Below, one piece after another: positions 1 to 7,999 of a DNA stretch of 64,000 nt. Position numbers and translations under genes: made by a program. The stretch covers positions 62,001 to 126,000 of the forward strand of contig JBEBGL010000003.1 of NCBI GenBank assembly GCA_040081465.1. The letters are read 5' to 3'. The notes beneath the pieces were generated by a model. That model ran no database searches. It saw only the letters and a program-made list of their open reading frames with translations, and had not been told where the DNA came from. Within the stretch, counting starts at the first letter, position 1. Each line of letters opens with the position of its first letter. This DNA is from UBA668 sp040081465. GTDB taxonomy: Bacteria > Actinomycetota > Acidimicrobiia > Acidimicrobiales > Ilumatobacteraceae.

Positions 1-515
1 GGTGCACCTATCGGCATGATCATGAATTCCTGCATGTCGATGCTGTTGTCCGCGTGCACGCCACCGTTGACGACGTTCAGCATTGGCACCGGCAACACAT
101 GCGCATTCGGTCCACCGACGTAGCGCCACAGCGGCAGGTCCTGCTCGTCGGCGGCAGCCTTGGCGACCGCCAAGCTGGTGCCAAGGATTGCGTTTGCGCC
201 GAGGCGAGCTTTGTTGTCGGTGCCGTCAAGCATGTTCATCTCGTTGTCGATGAAACGCTGTTCGAGTGCGTCGACGCCGGTCAGCAGATTGCAGATCTCG
301 CCGTTGACAAAACCGACTGCGGTCGTGACCCCTTTGCCCAAGAAACGGCTTCCGCCGTCGCGCAACTCGACAGCCTCGTGCTCGCCCGTTGACGCACCCG
401 ACGGCACGATTGCCCTGCCAGCGGCGCCGCTGGCCAACTGCACCTCAACCTCAACTGTCGGGTTGCCCCGCGAATCGAGGACCTCGCGGCCAATGACGCT
501 GACGATCTCGGTCAT
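1..515 (-). CDS. eno: enolase, 5' part only (3' end beyond window)
   Basis: Enolase interconverts 2-phosphoglycerate and phosphoenolpyruvate in glycolysis. The reverse strand opens at ATG 515 with MTEIVSVIGREVLDSRGNP, the canonical enolase N-terminus, and continues through the substrate-loop motif SGASTGEHEAVELRDG and the NGGVHADNS stretch. About 171 of the roughly 430 codons usual for the family are visible; the catalytic Lys/Glu residues and metal ligands lie outside. A GGAG ribosome binding site stands 5 nt before the start. The neighbour on the other strand begins 48 bp away, so the two genes share a divergent promoter region. Identity is certain; completeness cannot be judged. Confidence 0.97.
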   Translation of the reverse strand, partial: MTEIVSVIGREVLDSRGNPTVEVEVQLASGAAGRAIVPSGASTGEHEAVELRDGGSRFLGKGVTTAVGFVNGEICNLLTGVDALEQRFIDNEMNMLDGTDNKARLGANAILGTSLAVAKAAADEQDLPLWRYVGGPNAHVLPVPMLNVVNGGVHADNSIDMQEFMIMPIGA

Positions 516-562
516 GATCTCTCCTTCACGACTAACACGGTACCTGGGACGGAAGTTGGCTC

Positions 563-1351
563 ATGCGGTCGCTAGTTCCCGCCGATAACGGGGATATGGC
601 ATTTGCAATGACGGATAGTCGACATCGGCCTGGGCCGCCACCGGAAGCCCCCGCGCGTCACTTTCATACATGGCTGCCACGCCAGATGGTGGCCGTCGGA
701 CTATTCGGTGTGCTGTTCATGCCGACGGCGCTCTACTTTCTCGACGACGACGATCACATCAGTTTTTATAAGGGCCGCTTGGTCGTCGACGCGGTCGGGC
801 GCGAGTCGTTACGTGTCGTGGTTGTACTTGGGTTGGCATTCGTGATGGTCGGTTGGCTGCTGTGGACTATCACCGCCGCGCTCAACGCACGTGGAAAGTC
901 ACGCTGGTCGATCTCGCCACTCTCATTGCCGATGGCCTACGTCTTCGTCGCTGGTCTGGGCGTCGGTGCCGCGGCTTTCACCGAGAGCTTCACGAACAAG
1001 TTCACCAACCCGGCGATCATCATCGTTGCAAGCATTGCGGTGATATGTCACCTTGGCGTGCTTGCAGCCTTTCGCCGTGCAGCGGTTGCGATCGGGGCTC
1101 CAGACACGCCGTGGACGCATGTGATGGTGCTGCCGTGCGCGATCTTTGGCATCACCATGCTGGGAACGTTCTTCAACCAAGCCATCGCGTCGCAGGCCAG
1201 CTACTTGGCGTTCTCGCTGTTCACTTTCGGACTTACCGTTTTCATGGCCGGCAGTTGGGTGCGCGCTATGTCTACGTTCGATCGTTCGTGCGTCGGCCGA
1301 CAGATGACTCACGACAGCATGGACATTCCTGCGTTCTTGCGCGGCAACTGA
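563..1351 (+). CDS. six-TM integral membrane protein, function unknown
   Basis: A 262-residue hydrophobic protein that I do not recognise. Six likely membrane helices are visible (about residues 40-60, 85-105, 120-140, 150-170, 185-205 and 215-235), with a short acidic stretch FLDDDDH just after the first. The C-terminal tail is polar. ATG 563 has a GGACGGAAG sequence upstream as a possible ribosome site; ATG 596 or ATG 608 would shorten the N-terminus by 11 or 15 residues and are possible. It is divergent from eno and ends 5 bp from the convergent mazG stop. Nothing points to a substrate. Confidence 0.75.
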   Translation: MRSLVPADNGDMAFAMTDSRHRPGPPPEAPARHFHTWLPRQMVAVGLFGVLFMPTALYFLDDDDHISFYKGRLVVDAVGRESLRVVVVLGLAFVMVGWLLWTITAALNARGKSRWSISPLSLPMAYVFVAGLGVGAAAFTESFTNKFTNPAIIIVASIAVICHLGVLAAFRRAAVAIGAPDTPWTHVMVLPCAIFGITMLGTFFNQAIASQASYLAFSLFTFGLTVFMAGSWVRAMSTFDRSCVGRQMTHDSMDIPAFLRGN

Positions 1352-1355
1352 AGCG

Positions 1356-2828
1356 CTACGCGCGAGGCGTTGCTTCGGCCGCCTTGACCTGATCCCACAA
1401 CGCGTCGAGGGTTTCTAGCCCGACAAGTTTCATTTCGATGCCCCGCTCGCGGGCGAGGGCTTCAACTTGCTCGAATCGGCGGCGGAACTTCACCGTCGCT
1501 GCGCGCAACGCGGTTTCCGGCTCCACACCCAGGTGCCGCGCAACGTTGACAACAGCGAACAACAGGTCGCCAAGTTCGTCGTGCGTGCGCGCCTTGTCGC
1601 CGCTGTCGGCGGCCGCGCGCACCTCGGCGGCCTCCTCGGCGATCTTGGGAAGCGCGCCGTCAACGTTCGGCCAGTCGAAGCCCACCTTCGCAGCGCGTTG
1701 CTGCACGGCTTCGGCGTAAGCGAGTGCTGGTTGCGAGTTGACCAGGCCATCGAAGGCGCCTGTCCGGCCCTTCTCCTTCTTCTTGATGTCGTCCCAGTTC
1801 GCCTTAACGGTCGCCGCGTCGCTAGCGACAACTCGGTCGCCACCAGCGGGTGGGAACACGTGTGGATGTCGATGAACGAGTTTGTCGTGCACGCGCTGCG
1901 CGACGTCGGCCATCGTGAAGCGGCCCTCCTGCTCGGCGATGGTGGCGTGGAACTCGATCTGGTAGAGCAAGTCGCCGAGTTCCTCGACCAACGCATCGTC
2001 CGTCGACGCATCGTTCGCCTCGAGGGCTTGCAAGGCGTCGACGACTTCGTAGGTCTCCTCGACGAGATAACGCACCAGCGATGCGTGATTCTGTTCCTGG
2101 TCCCACGGGCATCGCTCGCGCAAAACGCGTGTGAGTTGGTGTAATCGCATTAGCTCGGCTGCGACAGGTGCGGCTAGTCGAGGGATGTACAGGCAGGTCA
2201 GGTGATCGGCTTCAACTGTGCGATCGAGCTCGGCCCATGTGGTTTGCGTGATGCATTCGTCGGCGGCACCGAGACGGGCGAGGATTGTCACCGGTTCGTC
2301 GCCGGTAGCGCCCTCCACCGTCAACTTGATGTCGTTCAACACCCAGTTCGCATGAGCGTGCGCGACCAGCATCGGGCCACTGCGACCGGCAGCGGCGATG
2401 GCGAAGTTGTGCCCGTCGATAAGTGTGACACTGGCTTCGATCGGATCGATTCCGAGCCGTGCGTACGCGATATCGAGGAACGACATCGCTGGGTGCACGA
2501 TGCACTCGACGCGCGGGTCGTCGACGAGCATCCGAACTGTCCGCTCAAGAATCAACGGCGACCCGGGTACGGCGTACAGAATTTCGCCGTGCGTCGCCGC
2601 CGCCTCAATCAAGCGCTCGATGATCGTCGAGTAGACATCGTCGAATGTGTCGCCTGCTTCGTAAACGTCGTCGAAGGTGATCGCGTTTGGCACAACGAGC
2701 GCCGACGGATGACGAGCGGTGCGCAGGTATCGGTGCGGGACGCGTGCAATCTCGCCCAGTGTGTGCTCAGTGACGTACTCGGGGCCAGCTGGCCCAATGC
2801 CCACAACGACGACGCGCGGCAGCGTCAC
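1356..2828 (-). CDS. mazG: tetrapyrrole-methylase/MazG fusion, nucleoside triphosphate pyrophosphohydrolase
   Basis: This 490-aa protein joins an N-terminal tetrapyrrole (corrin/porphyrin) methylase-like domain (VVVVGIGPAGPEY near the start, to about residue 225) to a MazG region with two helical halves, as in Bacillus YabN. The first half carries CPWDQEQNHASL, then EET-YEV and EELGDLLYQIEFHA; the second carries EEAAEV and DELGDLLFAVVNVARH. MazG hydrolyses canonical and damaged NTPs to NMP and pyrophosphate. The reading frame stays open to 3092, but GTG 2828 overlaps the stop of the upstream foldase-like gene by GTGA and begins exactly at the methylase fold, so I take it as the start. The methylase part of such fusions has no firmly known role. 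Confidence 0.93.
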   Translation of the reverse strand: MTLPRVVVVGIGPAGPEYVTEHTLGEIARVPHRYLRTARHPSALVVPNAITFDDVYEAGDTFDDVYSTIIERLIEAAATHGEILYAVPGSPLILERTVRMLVDDPRVECIVHPAMSFLDIAYARLGIDPIEASVTLIDGHNFAIAAAGRSGPMLVAHAHANWVLNDIKLTVEGATGDEPVTILARLGAADECITQTTWAELDRTVEADHLTCLYIPRLAAPVAAELMRLHQLTRVLRERCPWDQEQNHASLVRYLVEETYEVVDALQALEANDASTDDALVEELGDLLYQIEFHATIAEQEGRFTMADVAQRVHDKLVHRHPHVFPPAGGDRVVASDAATVKANWDDIKKKEKGRTGAFDGLVNSQPALAYAEAVQQRAAKVGFDWPNVDGALPKIAEEAAEVRAAADSGDKARTHDELGDLLFAVVNVARHLGVEPETALRAATVKFRRRFEQVEALARERGIEMKLVGLETLDALWDQVKAAEATPRA

Positions 2829-3622
2829 TCGTGGCTCGACGACTCGACGACCTGTCCCTGCTCGGCGTCCCAGGTTCCGATGCTTTCGTGCACCGTCACG
2901 TCTGCAGCGCGATACAGCTCGAGCAAGGCCTCGGCGACCGGCCCTTGGGCGAGCAGGTTTTTCGACGCGGCACTTAGTTCGTCGTAGGGCCGTAACAAGA
3001 AGATCACTTCGGAGTTGTTCAGAATGATTACGCCTGGCTCTCCGACGACTGCGTCTTCGCCGGCAAGCAACTCGAGCAGCTCCGCGTTCCACTGATCAGT
3101 TGGCAGGCATTCTTGCCCTTCGACACTGATGATGCCGCCCGTTTCGATGAGGCTTGGGTCTTCCGAGTACTGGGCTGCGAGTTCGGCGAACGGCACACCA
3201 TCTTCGAGAGCGTCCAGCACCGCAGCCGACGGAACATCGGCAGCAAGCGGAATGACCCTCAGGCACAGCGAGAGACTTCCTTGCAGACCCTGTTCGTATT
3301 CCGACTGTGCTTGCTCTTGTGTCGCTTCAATCAGTGGCGGTAGGACGATCTCGCGTTGCGCTGTGAGATCGGCTTCCGTCAACAGTTCGCCCGGATCATC
3401 CGAGGCGGCGATCACCTGAATCCACGCGGTCAACGCGCTGCGCCGAACCGTCGGATCGTCGTTGCCCTCGGCCAATTCTTCGAGCTGACTCAGCGAGAGT
3501 TCGTGTCCGTTGACTGTCGCCGCGGCTTCGTTGGGTTCGTACCGGTCGCACGCTGAAAGGCTGCCAACGGCAGTTAGGCCAACTGCGAGTAGGGCGGGAG
3601 CAACGCCGAGTCGTCTGGTCAC
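2825..3622 (-). CDS. SurA/PrsA-like parvulin-type foldase lipoprotein
   Basis: The 265-aa product starts with a lipoprotein signal (residues 1-25, lipobox LSAC) and is therefore expected outside the membrane. After it come a SurA-N-like helical region (VNGHELSLSQLEELA) and a weak parvulin-type PPIase region around FAELAAQYSEDPSLIETGG. Such proteins help exported proteins fold. It is the first gene of a two-gene unit with mazG, overlapping it by 4 bp. A TAGGGT hexamer 7 nt before GTG 3622 suggests a leaderless transcript. The parvulin similarity is recognisable but poor, so catalytic activity is an inference. Confidence 0.82.
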   Translation of the reverse strand: MTRRLGVAPALLAVGLTAVGSLSACDRYEPNEAAATVNGHELSLSQLEELAEGNDDPTVRRSALTAWIQVIAASDDPGELLTEADLTAQREIVLPPLIEATQEQAQSEYEQGLQGSLSLCLRVIPLAADVPSAAVLDALEDGVPFAELAAQYSEDPSLIETGGIISVEGQECLPTDQWNAELLELLAGEDAVVGEPGVIILNNSEVIFLLRPYDELSAASKNLLAQGPVAEALLELYRAADVTVHESIGTWDAEQGQVVESSSHE

Positions 3623-3629
3623 GGCCGAA

Positions 3630-3635
3630 ACCCTA
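3630..3635 (-). promoter_or_regulatory. TAGGGT -10 hexamer before the foldase-like gene
   Basis: On the minus strand the hexamer is followed by a 7-nt spacer and GTG 3622, so transcription would start at or next to the start codon. Confidence 0.45.
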
Positions 3636-3649
3636 ATGTTTCGGCTCGC

Positions 3650-5542
3650 CTACGGCTCAATGATCGGAAAGAACAGTTCAAACTGATCGAGCAAACCGAG
3701 GAAGCGTTCGAAGGTCGCGACGTCGCCGGTAACCGCTGTTGAGCCGTTGCCGACCTCGTCGGTCAGCGTGCTGAGCTCGTTGGCCATCGAACCCAACGCG
3801 AAGGCAGTCGTCGTGATAACCGCGTCTGGTCGGGCAGCGCTCTTGCCGCTGTAGTGCACAACACCGTTCGCAAGCACCAGATGCGTGCTCCAGCCGTTGT
3901 CGAAGTGGAACTCGAGTCGGATGGCATCGTCGATCGCGCGCGGGCCGTTCACCTTCATCGCACACAGATCGAGCACCATCTGTGGAGTCATCGCGCGCAT
4001 CGTGTCGGCGGTTGCCGTTGGCCGCATTCCCTTAAACGATGGCGTGCCGTTGCGCAGTTCCTGTGCGCCCATTAGATAGAAGTCTCGCCACACAGCAGAC
4101 TCCGCTTGATAACCGAGCTGTTCTAGCGCATCGGCTTGCAACGAACGTGCGGCCGTATTGGAAGGGTCAGCGAACACGAGGTGATTGCACACCTGTGCGA
4201 CCCAGCGATAATCGCCCACTTCGTAGTCGGCGCGCGCCTTCGCTAACACCGCGTCGGCTCCGCCCATGTAGCGCACCATTCGTTCGGCGGTCGCCTGCGG
4301 CGGGTGTGGATGCAAGTTGGCTGGGTTGCCGTCGAACCAGCCGAGGTAGCGCTGATAGATCGCCTTCACGTTGTGATTCACCGTGCCGTAGTAACCCCGG
4401 TTGAACCACTCGTTCGCCAACGCAGGCGGCATTTCAATTTCCTCTGCGATCTCTGACGCAGTCAAGCCATGGTTGGCAAGCCGCATCGTCTCGTCGTGCA
4501 GGTACCGATACAGATCCCGTTGGCCACCGAGCCAGCGGGCAATGTCGGCATTGCCCCACCGTGGCCAGTGGTGACTTGCGAACGCGACATCGCTGCGGTC
4601 GAGGAAGAGCTCTAGCGCTTGGTTGATGTAGCGACTCCAGCCGAGCGCGTCGCGAATCTCGGCACCGCGAGGGGTGTACACGTTGTGCATCGTTGCGTTG
4701 CAGTTCTCGGCCATGCACAACGCCTTGAACTGCGGAAAATAGAAGTTCATCTCTGCTGGCGCTTCCGTGCCGGGCGTCATTTGGAATTCGATCGTCACTC
4801 CGTCGATCACCAACACCTGGCCGGTTTCGGTGATGTCGACCGTTGGTGCGATCAGACCGGATGTGCCGAACGGCATGCGCTTACCGAGTCCGCAATCGAC
4901 ATGAGCGTCGGCCGCGCTGGGCAGCAGCACCCCATACATGTACATCGCGCGCCGCCGCATCGCCGGACCTGCGATCACGTTCTCGCTGACGGCTGCTTCG
5001 AGAAATCCATAGGGGGCGATGATCTGCACGCGGCCGTCGTCGACTTCGGCCTCCGTGATGATGCCGCGTACACCGCCGAAGTGATCGAGGTGGCTGTGTG
5101 TATAGATAACGGCGACGATTGGCAGCGCGCCGAAGTGAGAGTCGACCAGTTGCCTCGCCGCGGTCGCGGTCTCGGCAACGGTGAGCGGATCGATGACGAT
5201 CCACCCGGTGTCACTACGCACGAAGGTGATGTTGGAAATGTCGTAGCCGCGCACTTGGTAGATACCGGGCGTCACCTCGAAGAGACCATGGTGCGCATTG
5301 AGTTGCGATTGTCGCCAGAGACTTGGGTTGACGGTCGGTGGACAACCGTCGGCGAGAAACTTGAACGAGTCGAGATCCCACAATGGACGCGCTCCCGGCC
5401 CAGTGATGACCGGCGGGTCGAGCGCGGCCAGTCGTCCGCGGGTCACGCGCTCGAAGTCACTGCGGTCGGCGAAGTCGAGATTCGACGTGCAGCGTTGATG
5501 TTCGGCGGTGGTGTGCGCTGTGGCCGGGTTCGGCGTGTTCAT
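3650..5542 (-). CDS. alkyl/aryl-sulfatase, metallo-beta-lactamase fold (SdsA1/YjcS family)
   Basis: A 630-aa protein matching the zinc-dependent SDS-hydrolase family that cleaves alkyl sulfate esters to alcohol and sulfate. The N-terminal metallo-beta-lactamase domain has THSHLDHFGG with zinc ligands H149, H151, D153 and H154, plus AEMNFYFP, MAENCNATMHN and FASHHWPRWGN. A dimerisation/helical middle and a C-terminal SCP2-like domain (LEFHFDNGWSTHLVL) follow. Unlike Pseudomonas SdsA1 there is no visible signal peptide, so the enzyme is probably cytoplasmic. The start overlaps the stop of the upstream 90-aa gene by 4 bp (ATGA). Natural substrates (organosulfates or detergents) are an inference. 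Confidence 0.92.
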   Translation of the reverse strand: MNTPNPATAHTTAEHQRCTSNLDFADRSDFERVTRGRLAALDPPVITGPGARPLWDLDSFKFLADGCPPTVNPSLWRQSQLNAHHGLFEVTPGIYQVRGYDISNITFVRSDTGWIVIDPLTVAETATAARQLVDSHFGALPIVAVIYTHSHLDHFGGVRGIITEAEVDDGRVQIIAPYGFLEAAVSENVIAGPAMRRRAMYMYGVLLPSAADAHVDCGLGKRMPFGTSGLIAPTVDITETGQVLVIDGVTIEFQMTPGTEAPAEMNFYFPQFKALCMAENCNATMHNVYTPRGAEIRDALGWSRYINQALELFLDRSDVAFASHHWPRWGNADIARWLGGQRDLYRYLHDETMRLANHGLTASEIAEEIEMPPALANEWFNRGYYGTVNHNVKAIYQRYLGWFDGNPANLHPHPPQATAERMVRYMGGADAVLAKARADYEVGDYRWVAQVCNHLVFADPSNTAARSLQADALEQLGYQAESAVWRDFYLMGAQELRNGTPSFKGMRPTATADTMRAMTPQMVLDLCAMKVNGPRAIDDAIRLEFHFDNGWSTHLVLANGVVHYSGKSAARPDAVITTTAFALGSMANELSTLTDEVGNGSTAVTGDVATFERFLGLLDQFELFFPIIEP

Positions 5543-5811
5543 GCTGGAGTGCGTGCGGCGATCGCCGCATCGACGAATTCCTGAAACTCGAGTATCTGCG
5601 CACTCGGAATCTTGACTCTGCCGCCACCCATGATCGTGCCGGACACCCGGTATCCGAACCGAATCTTCATGCCTTCGTCAGTTGGTTTCGATTCGATACT
5701 GAGATGATCGACGTGGTAGCGCTGATTTGTATCCGTGCCTTCGTGGAAGGCTTCGAACACGCGACCATCTAGAAGGAATGTCCACTCTTCGCACCGAAAT
5801 TGGCGTTGCAT
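5539..5811 (-). CDS. small conserved protein translationally coupled to the alkylsulfatase
   Basis: A 90-residue soluble protein of no family I can name. It is beta-rich in appearance with a conserved-looking GTIMGGGRVKIPSAQI core, which could be a small PH-like or OB-like fold; that is a guess. ATG 5811 is preferred over GTG 5820 because TAAGGT lies 7 nt upstream, usable either as a leaderless -10 or as an imperfect ribosome site. Its last codons overlap the sulfatase start, so it is likely made with it and could be a partner. Confidence 0.7.
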   Translation of the reverse strand: MQRQFRCEEWTFLLDGRVFEAFHEGTDTNQRYHVDHLSIESKPTDEGMKIRFGYRVSGTIMGGGRVKIPSAQILEFQEFVDAAIAARTPA

Positions 5812-5818
5812 GTTCGGC

Positions 5819-5824
5819 ACCTTA
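5819..5824 (-). promoter_or_regulatory. TAAGGT hexamer 7 nt before ATG 5811
   Basis: It fits the TANNNT -10 pattern seen at other unit-leading genes here. It would also serve as an AAGG-type ribosome site, so the assignment is ambiguous. Confidence 0.35.
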
Positions 5825-5855
5825 GTTACGTGTGCCGACCTCTCAGCGTGTCGGC

Positions 5856-6374
5856 TCAGATGCGCTGTTGAATCTCAAGCTCGCCCACTGCGCGCACGTC
5901 TTCCATCAGCGTCTCGAGGTTCGCGAACAGTGGGTGGGCCAGATCGAAGTTGACGATAGTGCTGTCGAGTTCGACCGGTCCGTCCGAGAACGTGATCGTC
6001 GCCTTGATGTCGAGACCATCGACACATGCGTTGCACGTACCCGGTCCGACCTCGGCTACCAATCCTTCGAAGTCCGTGTCCTTCACGCTGTCAAGGAACG
6101 CGGCGACTTCGGCGGCGGGGATTGATCCCACCACTTCAGCGGGGGCGTTTTCGTCCGTGCGATAGATCTCGACGGTGCCGTCGGAGTACACGACGTACGT
6201 CGCGCAGTTTGGCCCCATCATCTGGCAGCCACCAATGGTCACGTAGCGCAACGCCTCGGTCGCGGGTGCAGTCGTGTCGGGTGTGGTGTTCGCGGTCTTC
6301 GAGTCATCGCCGCAAGCAGCGACGGCAATCAAACAAGCGGAAGTAGCGAGGGCGCGGGTAAGGAATCGGTTCAT
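5856..6374 (-). CDS. putative lipoprotein, function unknown
   Basis: The 172-aa product has a typical lipoprotein signal (positively charged start, hydrophobic core, VAAC lipobox at about residues 17-20) followed by a Thr/Asp-rich linker and a globular domain. Two cysteine pairs (GGCQMMGPNC and GTCNACVDG) could form disulfides outside the membrane. I do not recognise a family. It is separated from the downstream sulfatase unit by about 45 bp and from the upstream tRNA by a palindromic repeat. Confidence 0.78.
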   Translation of the reverse strand: MNRFLTRALATSACLIAVAACGDDSKTANTTPDTTAPATEALRYVTIGGCQMMGPNCATYVVYSDGTVEIYRTDENAPAEVVGSIPAAEVAAFLDSVKDTDFEGLVAEVGPGTCNACVDGLDIKATITFSDGPVELDSTIVNFDLAHPLFANLETLMEDVRAVGELEIQQRI

Positions 6375-6416
6375 GAATGTTTCGACGTTCCCGACCCGTC
6401 GTCCGGTTCCCGGCTT

Positions 6417-6460
6417 TGTGTGAGCACACAGACGTTGTGTCGCTTTGTGCGCTCACACAG
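6417..6460. repeat. dispersed 44-bp nested palindrome, copy 1
   Basis: TGTGTGAGC and GCTCACACA form 9-bp outer arms; inside lies ACACA-GACGT-TGTGT, a second small hairpin, then CGCTTTGTGC. A second copy, 41 of 44 bases identical, is at 57268-57311 in the opposite-strand context. This copy lies between the lipoprotein start and tRNA-Arg. It resembles a REP-like element or a protein-binding site. A simple terminator is less likely because the loop is conserved as well as the stem. Confidence 0.7.
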
Positions 6461-6482
6461 AAACGGATTCGCTCGAACTCAG

Positions 6483-6554
6483 CGCCCTCGGCAGGATTCG
6501 AACCTGCGCCTACGGCTCCGGAGGCCGACGCTCTATCCCCTGAGCTACGAGGGC
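6483..6554 (-). tRNA. tRNA-Arg (anticodon CCG)
   Basis: The minus strand folds as a 72-nt cloverleaf: acceptor GCCCTCG/CGAGGGC, D arm GCTC...GAGC, anticodon loop CTCCGGA with anticodon CCG, T arm GCAGG-TTCGAAT-CCTGC, and discriminator G. The anticodon stem has one terminal T-T mismatch and the variable loop is 4 nt. No CCA is encoded. It reads CGG codons. It lies alone, 1.4 kb from argS on the other strand. Confidence 0.95.
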
Positions 6555-6601
6555 GGGGTGTGCACTTGTCGTGAACGGAATAGCCACGATAGCGAGCTTC
6601 G

Positions 6602-7123
6602 TCAGCGGCCCCGCAGGGGGTTGCCTTTCACCTTCACGGAGGCAGCTGCCGCATCGGCCGGAGTGTGGCCGTTCCAGTACTGCGGGCCGTGGCCGAGCTT
6701 GTATGCAACGTCGTTCGGATTGTCGCGCTTGCAAGAATCCAAGGTCATGCAACCGCAGCCGATGCACGCCGACGAGTCTGTTCGCAAACGCTCGATCAGC
6801 ACCGTTCGCTCGTCGAGCTTCGTCCGCCAAGATCGCGCCAACGCTTTCCAATCGGCAGGGGTGGCATTGCGATCTTCGGGCAGTACGTCGAGCGCCAACT
6901 TGATCTCATCGAGGCTCAATCCAAGTTGCTGAGCGGCGCGAATGAATGCGACGCGGCGAAGCGTGTCGCGTTCGTAGCGGCGTTGGTTCTTCACCGACCG
7001 ACTGGTCGACAGCAGGCCTTGGCTCTCGTAGAAGCGCAGTGCAGAAGCGGCGATGCCGCCACGGGTGGCGAGCTGGCCGATGGTGAGGAGTGATGGCGGC
7101 GGGGTTGATTTCTTGGCAGCCAT
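6602..7123 (-). CDS. soxR: redox-sensitive MerR-family regulator SoxR
   Basis: A 173-aa MerR-type regulator: winged helix from about residue 12 (TIGQLATRGG, ALRFYESQGLL), a dimerisation helix, then the [2Fe-2S] cluster motif with C120, C123, C125 and C131 (CIGCGCMTLDSC), spaced exactly as in SoxR. The family activates promoters when the cluster is oxidised by redox-cycling compounds. ATG 7123 is chosen because TACAGT lies 7 nt upstream. No soxS or obvious regulon member adjoins; the divergent neighbour is a secreted YkuD-like protein 45 bp away. I saw no clear SoxR operator dyad in the gap. Confidence 0.93.
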   Translation of the reverse strand: MAAKKSTPPPSLLTIGQLATRGGIAASALRFYESQGLLSTSRSVKNQRRYERDTLRRVAFIRAAQQLGLSLDEIKLALDVLPEDRNATPADWKALARSWRTKLDERTVLIERLRTDSSACIGCGCMTLDSCKRDNPNDVAYKLGHGPQYWNGHTPADAAAASVKVKGNPLRGR

Positions 7124-7130
7124 CGCGGTC

Positions 7131-7136
7131 ACTGTA
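7131..7136 (-). promoter_or_regulatory. TACAGT -10 hexamer of soxR
   Basis: A 7-nt spacer to ATG 7123 on the minus strand fits a leaderless transcript. Confidence 0.45.
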
Positions 7137-7156
7137 CCCCTGCAATCAACAATCGA

Positions 7157-7162
7157 TAGCGT
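7157..7162 (+). promoter_or_regulatory. TAGCGT -10 hexamer of the YkuD-like gene
   Basis: A 6-nt spacer to ATG 7169 fits a leaderless transcript. Its centre is 26 bp from the divergent soxR hexamer, so the two promoters could influence each other. Confidence 0.42.
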
Positions 7163-7168
7163 GTTCGC

Positions 7169-7963
7169 ATGCGGACTGTCGCCATTCGGAACGTCGCTGC
7201 TGTCGCGTGCGCGGTTGGCGCAACTGTTTGCGTGTTTCCCAGCGCCGTCTCTGCGCAACCTGGAAGAACGACTGTCTGTCAGCAGGTGGCGACGAATGTT
7301 GGCGTTCGCAATCCGGCGACAACCCAAGTCATCGTCGTGCTCGCTGCGTTCGACGAGCCAGCGAGGGCGACGCTCGAGGTTGCCACCAAGACTCCTAAGG
7401 GCTGGATGTGCGGGGCAGCGATGTCGGCGCGCGTCGGTAGGGCGGGTGTACGTCCATTCGTTGAGCGCCGTAGTGGCGATGGAACAACGCCGGCTGGGGT
7501 ATTCGCAATTGGGACGATGACGGCGTGGGACGGACAGGTGTTCAACTTCTTCGGCAATGCGGCCGACCCCGGGATTACAGCGGGCGCCTATCGGCGAGTT
7601 CAAGCGGGTGATTGTTTCGGGGCGACACCTAACCATGTCGACTACGGCCACCTCGTGCAGCGCACCAAAGCGAATTGTCAGACCCCCGACGAGTACTTGC
7701 CGTCTGTCGAATCGGCGTACGCCCATGCTGCGCTCATCAACGCCAACATGGAACCGAACGTGAGCGGCGACGCTCCCGGCGAAATCCCGTACGCGTCAGC
7801 GATCTTCCTGCACAGATTTAGTCTCGATGCCAACGGCAATCCGAGGGCCACCTCCGGCTGTGTATCACTGGGGCTGAACAATCTGGTTGAGGTGCTGCGG
7901 GCGATGCAGCCCACCACCATGTTCGCAATTGGCGAGCCAAAGTGGTTGCTCGCCAATAGCTGA
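7169..7963 (+). CDS. secreted L,D-transpeptidase-like (YkuD-fold) protein
   Basis: The 264-aa product has a cleavable signal peptide (about residues 1-29, ending VSAQ) and a YkuD-like catalytic signature: H215 (FLHRF), then TSGCVSLGL with the nucleophile C231. A GTTPAGVFAIG stretch typical of these proteins precedes it. The family forms 3-3 cross-links in peptidoglycan or modifies wall-linked substrates, so it should act outside the membrane. This sequence belongs to the divergent actinobacterial secreted subgroup and lacks a visible wall-binding domain, so true transpeptidase activity is likely but unproven. Confidence 0.82.
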   Translation: MRTVAIRNVAAVACAVGATVCVFPSAVSAQPGRTTVCQQVATNVGVRNPATTQVIVVLAAFDEPARATLEVATKTPKGWMCGAAMSARVGRAGVRPFVERRSGDGTTPAGVFAIGTMTAWDGQVFNFFGNAADPGITAGAYRRVQAGDCFGATPNHVDYGHLVQRTKANCQTPDEYLPSVESAYAHAALINANMEPNVSGDAPGEIPYASAIFLHRFSLDANGNPRATSGCVSLGLNNLVEVLRAMQPTTMFAIGEPKWLLANS

Positions 7964-7999
7964 CGCGCCGATTGCGCCCGCCGGTACCATCGCGAGACC

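Noticed and set aside
2829..3092. N-terminal extension of the mazG frame to 3092
   Set aside because: The extension is Arg-rich shadow sequence antisense-frame to the foldase-like gene. GTG 2828 with GTGA coupling starts exactly at the methylase fold.
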